From NCBI RefSeq assembly GCF_004348455.1, contig NZ_SMKA01000053.1, positions 1 to 36,981 of the forward strand: a stretch of 36,981 nt of DNA, written 5' to 3'. The stretch is from Kribbella albertanoniae (lineage in GTDB: Bacteria > Actinomycetota > Actinomycetes > Propionibacteriales > Kribbellaceae). A model generated the notes under the pieces. The model saw nothing but the letters and a program-made list of their open reading frames with translations, was not told where the DNA came from and made no database searches. Shown here piece by piece: positions 20,297-26,731 of the stretch. Both the position numbers and the translations under genes were made by a program. Numbering within the stretch: position 1 is the stretch's first letter; each line of letters begins with the position of its first letter.

Positions 20297-22228
20297 TCAC
20301 CTTTCCGGAGGGGCGGGATTCATTCCGAAGGGGGTGCGGTAGGAGGGCGGCTGGTCGCGCAGGTCGAGGCGGAGCGTCAGGCGAACGCTGGTTGAGGCAG
20401 GCAGCTCGACCCCGAGCCAAGGGCCGTCGCCTTGGATGAGTTGTGACGTCACCGCGGGCTGACCGTGTCCGTAGTCGTAGAGGTCGCCGAGCCAGCTCGA
20501 GTCCTCACAGACGGTGTAGTGCACCGAGCGGATGGAGTGCTCGGCGAACGCACCGGCCTGCACGACAACGGAGCGCGCTTCTTCCGGATCGAGATTGACC
20601 AGGTCGACGATGGTTGCCTCGGGCTCGATACTCGACACCAGCGCGGCCACGGACGGTGGCAGGCCGGGTCGTCGGGTCTGGGCGTCGTAGTACCGCACGC
20701 GGGCCTGCTGCAGACCGCCGTTGTAGATGACCTGCGGCCCGCCCCAGGTGAGCTGCACCAGCGCCTCGGTGACGACGGGATTCGACTGTTGCCACAGGTG
20801 GATGTCGGCTTCGGCGACCTCGTCGCGCCGGTACCGCTCCATCCGGGCCAGGCGGTGCCGCACCTGAGCCTGCGCGGCGGCCAGGATCTGCTCCGGGTAC
20901 GCCGGATTGTCACCGGCCAGGAAGGCGAGCCAGGGCTCCTCGTGTCCCGCCTCTTCCTTGGCCCGGAACGGGCGCACGATCCGCCAGTCGTGACCGCTGG
21001 CGGAGCGCAGGCCTTCGATGCGCTCGCGATCGGCAACGGCGGCAGAGTGATGCCACAGTGCGGTGGGAACCGCCATCAGCATCGGGTTGTAGTCGAACCA
21101 GCCGCGGTCGTCGTACCGGAACGGGACGTGCAGAGTGGGAGTGCCGACGTCGTCGCCGAGTTGCACGGTCCACCGCGATCGGAGGCTGGAGTCCGCCTCC
21201 GTGAACGCCATCGTCTTACCCCGGCGAATGACCTCGTCGAGGGCCGGCCGGACGAGGTCGAGGTACGACTCGTCGTTGGTCGCCGCGACCGCCGCGAGCG
21301 CGGCGATCATCGCGGCCTGCCCAACGCTGTACCAGCCGTGCGGCCAGGACCAGCCGTAGTGACCGCCGTACCAGCGGCCCTCGAGGAGGCCGCCCACCAC
21401 GCCGTCCGGCGAGACGTTGTCCGGAATGACGCCGCCGTTGCCGGCTGCCCGCTCGCGCCACGCCCCGACGTACTGGCTGATCCAGCTCCGGTAGCGCTCG
21501 TTCCCGGACAGCAGCAACGCGTTGAGGACGAGTCCGGAGGCGGCCAGGTTGACCGCGGTATCCCCCACTCCGGTCCGGCGTCGCATCTCTTCGCCCAGTC
21601 GTGGGTCGAGCTCCCGGTCCGGTTCGCCCGAGCCGGGAGGTAGTAACCATTCCAGCGGGAAGCCGTACAGCTGGGCTTCCTGCGGTAGCCAGGGGTAGGA
21701 CTTGCCGTCGAACAAGCCCTCCCGCTGTGCGTCGCTGCCGTTGTGCGGCCGGCGGATGATCCGGTGTTCGGGGTCGTAGTTGCCGTGCACCGGGTCGACG
21801 TAGAGCTCGGCGAAACGCAGGGCCCGCTCGGCCCAGCGATCGGGAGCGGCCATGCAGAGGAAGTAGAAGAGCAGCAGGCTCTCGCCCTGATGGAACCAGT
21901 CGTACCCGCGCTCGTAGTCGTCGTCGAGCATGCCGAGTTCGGTGAGCTGATCGGTGACACCTGCCCAGTGCCGCTCGGACGCGGCGAGCAGGTCGTCGGC
22001 CCCGCCCAGCAGATAGAGCTGCGGCCAGTTGAAGAACGTCTCGTAGAAGTCGTCCACGCCGTCGCGCGAGGTGAGTCCGTCACCGTAGTTCAGCCGCCCG
22101 TCGGGACCGGTGAAGTCGCGTTCGAACCGGCGCCAGGCGTGGTCGAGCAGCTGGAACAGTTCGCGTTGCGCGATCGCCCACTGCGGCGGTTCGAGCAGCG
22201 GCACCGAGGCGGTGATGACGGGATACAT
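20297..22228 (-). CDS. Cytoplasmic 643-aa protein of unknown function
   Basis: I do not recognise this family. The ATG at 22228 is chosen because GGAGG lies 7 bases upstream. There is no signal peptide or membrane segment. The N-terminal two thirds (about 1-450) are helix-rich, with repeated aromatic-containing blocks such as FFNWPQLYLLGG, YDWFHQGESLLLFYF and WSWPHGWYSVGQAAM, which suggests an (alpha/alpha)6-toroid as in several glycosidases and lyases. The last 150 residues look beta-rich. Its place between a FadR-type regulator and a beta-helix polysaccharide enzyme suggests it processes the imported oligosaccharide; that is inference. A rare TTA codon is at 21646-21644. Confidence 0.6.
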   Translation of the reverse strand: MYPVITASVPLLEPPQWAIAQRELFQLLDHAWRRFERDFTGPDGRLNYGDGLTSRDGVDDFYETFFNWPQLYLLGGADDLLAASERHWAGVTDQLTELGMLDDDYERGYDWFHQGESLLLFYFLCMAAPDRWAERALRFAELYVDPVHGNYDPEHRIIRRPHNGSDAQREGLFDGKSYPWLPQEAQLYGFPLEWLLPPGSGEPDRELDPRLGEEMRRRTGVGDTAVNLAASGLVLNALLLSGNERYRSWISQYVGAWRERAAGNGGVIPDNVSPDGVVGGLLEGRWYGGHYGWSWPHGWYSVGQAAMIAALAAVAATNDESYLDLVRPALDEVIRRGKTMAFTEADSSLRSRWTVQLGDDVGTPTLHVPFRYDDRGWFDYNPMLMAVPTALWHHSAAVADRERIEGLRSASGHDWRIVRPFRAKEEAGHEEPWLAFLAGDNPAYPEQILAAAQAQVRHRLARMERYRRDEVAEADIHLWQQSNPVVTEALVQLTWGGPQVIYNGGLQQARVRYYDAQTRRPGLPPSVAALVSSIEPEATIVDLVNLDPEEARSVVVQAGAFAEHSIRSVHYTVCEDSSWLGDLYDYGHGQPAVTSQLIQGDGPWLGVELPASTSVRLTLRLDLRDQPPSYRTPFGMNPAPPER

Positions 22229-22296
22229 CCGAGAACCTCCGGAATGTGTCGTACTCATTTGAGCCATGACAGCGGTCAGCCCTCGGCCCGTCAAGA

Positions 22297-22316
22297 GATG
22301 AGACTGACTAATCATC
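22297..22316. promoter_or_regulatory. Candidate FadR-family operator in divergent promoter
   Basis: GATGA (22297-22301) and TCATC (22312-22316) form a spaced dyad between the divergent unknown-protein and regulator genes. The left part on the minus strand reads TCAGTCTCATC, the same 11 bases found upstream of the GH5 gene. With a three-base gap, the match extends to ATGATT(AGT)CAGTCTCATC. It is a natural autoregulatory site for the adjacent FadR-type protein. Confidence 0.5.
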
Positions 22317-22419
22317 CGATCGTCGGACCTCGGTGACGACGGCTGGCTGTATTCTCGGGACCGGCGTCCGCAATCAGCCGTACTCTTTCTGGCGGTCCCT
22401 ACTGGATGGAGGCAGGCAG

Positions 22420-23154
22420 GTGGACAGCGTGTCCGTTCCGGCCGGGTCGTACCGACCGGGTTACGAGCTGGTGGCCGAGCAGATTCTGCAGCTCATCGCG
22501 GAGCTGGGGCTGCGCCCGGGCGACCGGATGCCGACCGAGAACGAACTGGCCACCCAGCTGGGTTCCAGTCGGACGGTGGTGCGCGAAGCGGTCAAGATCC
22601 TGTCGGCCATCGGGCGGGTCCGGGCCCAGAAGGGGCGCGGGCTCTACGTCTCCGACGACGACGGGATGCTGGGTTCCGGACGCTGGGGAGGGTTCTTCCA
22701 TCCCACCGATCTCGACCACGTCTACATGCTGTTCGAGTTCCGCCGCGTCCAGGAGACCGCGGCCAGCCGGCTGGCTGCGACCCGCGCGACCCCGGCCGAA
22801 CTGCGCACGATCGAAACCGCCGCCGAGACCTGCCGGCAGGGTCACCTGACCGGGCAGTCCGCCCTCTTCGATCGCGGCGACGACGACTTCCACCTCGGCA
22901 TCGCCACGGCATCGCACAACAGCTTCCTGGTCGCCTCGGTGCGCGAGGCCCGCCGCCTTCAGTACCAGTCCGCCGCGATCGGCCTGCATGGCACCGTCGG
23001 TGGCCACGCCCAGGAGGCCACCGAGGAACACGCCGCCATCTACCAGGCGATCCGGGACGGCGACCCGGAAGCAGCAGCGCGCGCCACCGCCGTCCACCTC
23101 GACAACACCCTCGAGGACTACCGCCGCGAGATCCAGCGGCGGGTCTTCGGCTGA
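22420..23154 (+). CDS. FadR-subfamily GntR transcription regulator
   Basis: 244-aa regulator. I use the GTG at 22420 because GGAGG (22408-22412) lies 7 bases upstream; an in-frame ATG at 22333 has no such site. The N-terminal winged helix-turn-helix (about 12-78) reads RPGYELVAEQI, LRPGDRMPTENELA and SSRTVVREAVKIL. The C-terminal FCD domain (about 95-235) has the DDDFHLGIATASHN motif whose Asp/His residues bind metal or a carboxylate ligand in this family. Such proteins usually respond to sugar acids or other carboxylates. Divergent placement suggests it controls the 22228-17902 operon and itself, and perhaps the GH5 gene through the shared motif. Confidence 0.88.
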   Translation: MDSVSVPAGSYRPGYELVAEQILQLIAELGLRPGDRMPTENELATQLGSSRTVVREAVKILSAIGRVRAQKGRGLYVSDDDGMLGSGRWGGFFHPTDLDHVYMLFEFRRVQETAASRLAATRATPAELRTIETAAETCRQGHLTGQSALFDRGDDDFHLGIATASHNSFLVASVREARRLQYQSAAIGLHGTVGGHAQEATEEHAAIYQAIRDGDPEAAARATAVHLDNTLEDYRREIQRRVFG

Positions 23155-23158
23155 ACGA

Positions 23159-23434
23159 TCACCCGAGCAGTTCAGCCAGCCGCGCGCCGAGCTGCACGTC
23201 GTCCCCGTCGACCTCGACCAGCTTGTCGCGACTCGTTGCCCCATGCACCAAAGTCACCGCCGACCGCCGCACCCCGAACGCCGTCGCCACCGCATCCAGC
23301 ACGGCCTTCGTCGCCTGCCCCTCCACCGCCCGAGCCCCCACCGCGACAATCAGCCCAGGACCGGCACCACCGTCGTACTGGCCTCCGACCGCAGTCCGCG
23401 ACGCTCCCGGCTTCACCCGCAGCAAGACCCTCAT
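23159..23434 (-). CDS. DUF167 (YggU-family) protein
   Basis: 91-aa protein matching the small DUF167 family: MRVLLRVKPGASRTAVGG at the start, AVEGQATKAVLDAVA in the middle, and LVHGATSRDKLVEVDG near the end. The length is typical. Its function is unknown; structures show an alpha/beta fold suggested to bind nucleic acid. ATG at 23434 is used; an in-frame TTG just upstream is possible. It converges on the FadR gene with only 4 bases between stops. Confidence 0.85.
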   Translation of the reverse strand: MRVLLRVKPGASRTAVGGQYDGGAGPGLIVAVGARAVEGQATKAVLDAVATAFGVRRSAVTLVHGATSRDKLVEVDGDDVQLGARLAELLG

Positions 23435-23820
23435 CAACAGCCCAACCTACCCTCGCCCGGCCCGAGCGGCGCCCCAGCTCCCCGCACCCGCCACCATTTG
23501 ATGGGTTCCCCCATGAGGTTGCGGGTTCCCCACCCGCATGCGCGTACAGAACCCACCAACTGGTGGGGCAACCCACCGGCTGCTCGCTCTCCGCACAAGC
23601 CGGTGCGACGTTGAGCCACAACCCGGCAGCCCCAGACAGCATGGCTGAGCGCAGCGGCGGCTGAGGTAGATGGCGAGGTCCGGTGACCGGGCTCGCGTTG
23701 CCTGGAGTTGCCGGGCCATGGATGCGGTACGGAAATTGAGGGGATCTCCGTTCAAGTGCACCCTTCTCCCCTCAAAAAATGGGCAGAGAACGGACCATTC
23801 GAACGGATATCCGGCCAAAT

Positions 23821-23869
23821 GGCGGCTGGCGGCTGGCGGCTGGCGGCTGGCGGCTGGCGGCTGGCGGCT
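23821..23869. repeat. Tandem repeat, seven copies of GGCGGCT
   Basis: Seven perfect copies of the 7-mer GGCGGCT, followed directly by GGGGAGGATC. A perfect short-unit array like this arises by slippage and may vary in copy number between strains. Confidence 0.95.
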
Positions 23870-23938
23870 GGGGAGGATCTTCGCCCCGGCCGGGATGTGG
23901 GGAGGATCCACCCCCAGAATCCGTCGCGGATCCTCCCC
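23870..23938. repeat. Three copies of GGGGAGGATC, two direct and one inverted
   Basis: GGGGAGGATC occurs at 23870-23879 and 23899-23908, and inverted at 23929-23938. The last two form an 11-bp perfect hairpin stem (23899-23909 with 23928-23938, loop 18). They may be protein sites or part of a structured RNA. Confidence 0.8.
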
Positions 23939-24071
23939 GAACCGTTAGCGGGGAGCCGGAGCTAACGTCCGACGATCCGGAGACCACGCCTGCGGGTTGT
24001 TCGGACGTTGTGGGTTTTGTGAGCAATGTGGGCGGGTGGTGGTCAGTCCGAGAGGCGATGACAACGATGTA

Positions 24072-24117
24072 TTGACAGGGTGTGACTGACTGCTCACAGT
24101 GGGGCGCACACCGCCCC
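24072..24117 (+). promoter_or_regulatory. Likely promoter and leader hairpin of S1 protease gene
   Basis: A perfect TTGACA (24072-24077) lies 57 bases before the ATG; the hexamer 17 bases further on (CACAGT) is a poor -10. A dyad TGTGA-8-TCACA (24081-24098) overlaps this spacer and could be an operator. A hairpin GGGGCG-CACAC-CGCCCC (24101-24117) follows in the leader, just before the ribosome site GAGG. Confidence 0.4.
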
Positions 24118-24134
24118 AAGTGTGAGGACTGCTC

Positions 24135-25283
24135 ATGCGTAGAACACCTGCTGCCATCGCGGCTGCCGCCCTGCTGGTCACCTGCACCGCACTCCCTGCC
24201 CAGGCCTTCGAGGCCACCCCAGAATCGAGAACCGAGGCCAGGACGCTCACGGCAGCAGACAGTCAGATGCTCGCCCAACGGCCACTGGTCGAGGCCGCCG
24301 ATCGGCTCGCTGCGGTCGCCGAATCGCCAAGCCTGCAAGGGTACGCCGGTATCACGCTCGCCGAGGACGCCGTCGTGCTCTGGTGGAAAGGTACGCCGCC
24401 TCTCCAGATCAAGCAGGCCGTCACCTCCGAGCGCGCGCCAGTCCGAATCGCGAAGGCGGTCCACTCCAAGGCCGACCTCGACCGAGCCGCCCGGTCGATC
24501 GCGACCTGGCAGCAGCAGAACCCGGATCACGGCATCGACGCGATCAAGAACCCCGGCGACGGCAGCGGCCTGGTCCTGGGCGTCCGGCCATCACAGCGGA
24601 CCGCACAGGCGCTCGGGTCGACCCTGCAACGCCGTACCGGCGTCCCGGTCCGCGTCGTCGCGGAGGAACCGCTCCAGCCGGCATCACGGGACGACGACTG
24701 GTCACCCTGGATCGGCGGTGCGCGGCTCTGGAACCAGTCCGCGGGTGCCATCTGCACGACGGGCTTCGGAGTGAAGGACGGGCAGGGCCGTCCGTACATT
24801 CTCACCGCCGGCCACTGCGGCCAGCCGGGTCAGCAGTTCGCCGACGGGCGAGGTGAATACATCGGCAACATGGGCGCCAAGAACGGCGACCACGACGTCG
24901 CGCTGATCCCCACCAACGCCGTCGACTTCCAGGCCTACGTCGGCAACAGCACCGACAACCTGATCGAGAACGTCCCGTTCTGGGGCCACGTCTACGTCGG
25001 CCAGTTCCTCTGCCAGAGCGGCCAGACCAGCGCCGGCGTGGTCGGTGGACCGGTCTGCAACATCAAGGTCCTCTTCTTCTACAACGACCGCGAAGACCTC
25101 GTCGAAGGCGAGCAGATGAACGGCCAGCCCGCCGCCCGCGGCGGAGACTCCGGCGGCCCCGTCTACTCCCGCGGCTCCGCCGGCCTGATCGCCAACGGCA
25201 CCGTCACCCGCACCGCCGGCGCCCGCATAGGCTTCCAAGACTTCGCCACCGCCAACCGAGACTTCGGCATCAGCATCCCGTGA
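24135..25283 (+). CDS. Secreted trypsin-like (S1) serine protease
   Basis: 382-aa pre-pro-protein. Signal peptide 1-24 (ending AQA), a pro-region of about 160 residues resembling those of streptogrisin/alpha-lytic-type proteases, and a chymotrypsin-fold domain (about 190-382). Triad: His227 in LTAGHCG, Asp254 in GDHDVAL, Ser339 in GGDSGGPV. Cys207/Cys228 and Cys293/Cys308 can form disulfides. It is a secreted endoprotease. GAGG lies 8 bases before the ATG. It stands alone, with a hairpin after the stop. Confidence 0.88.
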   Translation: MRRTPAAIAAAALLVTCTALPAQAFEATPESRTEARTLTAADSQMLAQRPLVEAADRLAAVAESPSLQGYAGITLAEDAVVLWWKGTPPLQIKQAVTSERAPVRIAKAVHSKADLDRAARSIATWQQQNPDHGIDAIKNPGDGSGLVLGVRPSQRTAQALGSTLQRRTGVPVRVVAEEPLQPASRDDDWSPWIGGARLWNQSAGAICTTGFGVKDGQGRPYILTAGHCGQPGQQFADGRGEYIGNMGAKNGDHDVALIPTNAVDFQAYVGNSTDNLIENVPFWGHVYVGQFLCQSGQTSAGVVGGPVCNIKVLFFYNDREDLVEGEQMNGQPAARGGDSGGPVYSRGSAGLIANGTVTRTAGARIGFQDFATANRDFGISIP

Positions 25284-25305
25284 CAGTGATTCGCTGACCC
25301 ACCTC

Positions 25306-25335
25306 ATCGCCAGGAGTGACTAGGCTCCTGGCGAT
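25306..25335. promoter_or_regulatory. 11-bp perfect inverted repeat over the next gene's start
   Basis: ATCGCCAGGAG (25306-25316), spacer TGACTAGG, CTCCTGGCGAT (25325-25335). The left arm holds an AGGAG, and the right arm includes the first two bases of the likely ATG start (25334). It could be an operator, a hairpin that hides the translation start, or a terminator of the protease gene; there is no U-tract. Confidence 0.6.
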
Positions 25336-25591
25336 GAACCTGGACCAGTTCGATCTCGGTGAGTTCATGCAGGACGTCGGCCGGGCCGGCTTCACCATGA
25401 TGCTCAAGATCGATCACGAGCGGCTGCGGGACCGCAGCAAGCCCTGGACGGTTCTCCTGTCTGCGCCACATCCGGGAGGCACGGTCGTCATGCGTGGGGA
25501 TTTGCGGACCCTTGAGGAATGCCTCCGTGCGGTCATCAGCCACATGGAATCAGTCCTTGAGGACCGTGAGTGGCTGGAGCTCTACCGATGA
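25334..25591 (+). CDS. Small protein of unknown function, paralogue A
   Basis: 85-aa protein beginning MNLDQFDLGEF. A GTG at 25316 would add six residues. No known family recognised. It has the pattern VGRAGFTMMLKID, then KPWTVLLSAP, then RTLEECLRAVI, which aligns along its length with the following gene, so they are tandem duplicates. The predicted fold is a small alpha-beta protein with no signal peptide. Its stop overlaps the next ATG (ATGA), forming a coupled three-gene unit with paralogue B and a crotonase. It looks cytoplasmic and perhaps a partner of the crotonase; that is inference. Confidence 0.6.
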   Translation: MNLDQFDLGEFMQDVGRAGFTMMLKIDHERLRDRSKPWTVLLSAPHPGGTVVMRGDLRTLEECLRAVISHMESVLEDREWLELYR

Positions 25592-25824
25592 GCCCGAGCG
25601 CCGCTGAGGTCGAAGAGCTCCTCGAGCGGCTCGGAAGGGCGGGTGTGACCTTGCTGATCCAAATCGACGAGCCACGCGTCGCGGCCGGTGACGCCCCATG
25701 GATCGCAATGGCATCGGGACCGGGCGCGCCCACTGGCGGTTTTCAGGTTCGGGGCTGCGAGACGCTCGAGGATTGCCTGGTGAAGGTATCGGCTGACCTC
25801 CCCCAGGACGACCGGCATGCCTGA
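25588..25824 (+). CDS. Small protein of unknown function, paralogue B
   Basis: 78-aa protein started at the ATG in the ATGA overlap with the gene before. It shares LGRAGVTLLIQID, APWIAMASGP and ETLEDCLVKV with paralogue A. The middle loop differs (APTGGFQVRGCE against HPGGTVVMRGDL), and only this copy has the GCE motif. It overlaps the crotonase gene by 8 bases. Function unknown. Confidence 0.6.
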   Translation: MSPSAAEVEELLERLGRAGVTLLIQIDEPRVAAGDAPWIAMASGPGAPTGGFQVRGCETLEDCLVKVSADLPQDDRHA

Positions 25825-26563
25825 AGCTGTTCCTGACAGTGGAATCTGGCTGGCCATCCACGATGGCAGCGCCGAGATCAGCATCGACCGGCGCGATGCC
25901 CGCAACAGCCTTGATAGTCGGGCACTTGTGGGGCTCGCGACCGCGTTGCAGTTGGTGGAAGCGGACGTTGGGGTGCATTCCGCTGTGTTGCGGTCTGGGG
26001 TTGAGGGGGTGTTTTGTTCGGGTGGGAACTATGCGGATCCGGATCGGCCGGGGCGGGCGTCGGTGGAGTATGCGCCCAGTCTTGCTGCCTGTTTCGAGGC
26101 TTGGACTTCGCGGAGTTTTCCGGTGATCGCGCTTGTTGACGGGACGGCGCGGGCGTTTGGTACGGCGCTTGCGCTGACCAGTGATCTGGTGGTCGCGAGC
26201 CCGCGGGCTTCGTTCGGGTTGCCGGAGTTGAGTCGGGGCGTGGTGCCGTCGTACGCGATTGCGTTGTTGCGGACTCGGCACAGCTCGCAGTTTGTGCGGG
26301 AGTTCGTGTTGACGACTGAGGCGATTACGGCCCGGAGCGGGTTTGCGACTGTCAGCAGTGAGCCTGAGGAGGTTGTGCGGGCTCAGGTTGCGCGGTTCGC
26401 CGCTATTGGTGTGGAGGCGGTCCGGGGTGCGCAGCGCTTGCTGACGGCAATCGATGCAACGCTTGATCTGCGGGCCGCTCAGCAGTTGGCCGCTGACGGG
26501 GTTGCGGAACAGCTGCGCCGGTACGACGAAGGGCGGACGGACCAGACGTATTTGGGGTTGTGA
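25817..26563 (+). CDS. Enoyl-CoA hydratase/isomerase (crotonase) family protein
   Basis: 248-aa crotonase-fold protein, slightly shorter than usual. Oxyanion-hole motifs: GVFCSGGNYAD (normally FSAGAD) and DGTARAFGTALALTSDLVVAS. A Glu in LPELSRGVVPSY sits where one catalytic Glu of hydratases lies; the second Glu position holds Ala in TARAFG, so activity may differ from a true hydratase. It starts 8 bases inside the preceding small gene. From about 25960 the codons become rich in G and T third positions (TTG, GGG, GTT), unlike the C-ending neighbours. Confidence 0.75.
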   Translation: MPEAVPDSGIWLAIHDGSAEISIDRRDARNSLDSRALVGLATALQLVEADVGVHSAVLRSGVEGVFCSGGNYADPDRPGRASVEYAPSLAACFEAWTSRSFPVIALVDGTARAFGTALALTSDLVVASPRASFGLPELSRGVVPSYAIALLRTRHSSQFVREFVLTTEAITARSGFATVSSEPEEVVRAQVARFAAIGVEAVRGAQRLLTAIDATLDLRAAQQLAADGVAEQLRRYDEGRTDQTYLGL

Positions 26564-26607
26564 GGTCTGGCCCACTTGCGGGATTGGGCTTAGATTCGGC
26601 TCAGGCA

Positions 26608-26624
26608 GGCACCGTGGGGGTGCC
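26608..26624 (+). other. Small hairpin in leader of subtilase gene
   Basis: GGCACC, loop of five, GGTGCC. It lies 45 bases after the crotonase stop and about 110 bases before the subtilase ATG. It may end the upstream transcript or belong to the subtilase leader, which is otherwise G-rich and shows no riboswitch I recognise. Confidence 0.35.
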
Positions 26625-26731
26625 GGCCGGTACGTCGTTCCGAGGGGGGCTCGGGTGCGCGGCGATCTGGGGGGTCACGCGTTGTCTTGCTCGCGGTGAC
26701 GGCGTCATCTGCCTTCACGGGAGGCCACCGC

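Larger units (their letters stand above)
23435..24134. other. Non-coding, repeat-rich 700-base stretch
   Basis: No frame here looks like a real protein; open frames through the 7-bp tandem repeat give only Trp/Arg/Leu/Ala/Gly periodicity. The stretch contains many inverted repeats: GCGGGT/ACCCGC (23521-23537), CCCACCA/TGGTGGG (23552-23567), TTGAGGGGA/TCCCCTCAA (23736-23775), the 10-bp palindrome CGGATATCCG (23804-23813), GGGGAGGATCC/GGATCCTCCCC (23899-23938), CGTTAGC/GCTAACG (23943-23967) and AACGTCCGA/TCGGACGTT (23964-24009). The right end carries the upstream region of the S1 protease gene. Confidence 0.6.

Noticed and set aside
23821..23869. Possible CRISPR-like array
   Set aside because: Units are 7 bases with no spacers; it is a simple tandem repeat.
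24081..24098. CRP-binding site
   Set aside because: The half-sites TGTGA and TCACA match, but the spacer is 8 bases instead of 6, so it is listed only as an unspecified dyad.
23447..24530. Overlapping open frames on both strands through the 7-bp repeat
   Set aside because: They encode only low-complexity WRLAAGG-type or PPAASRQ-type repeats from the tandem array, and no ribosome sites or domains support them.
26564..26731. c-di-AMP (ydaO-type) riboswitch before the subtilase
   Set aside because: The leader is G-rich with a small hairpin but lacks the conserved ydaO sequence blocks.
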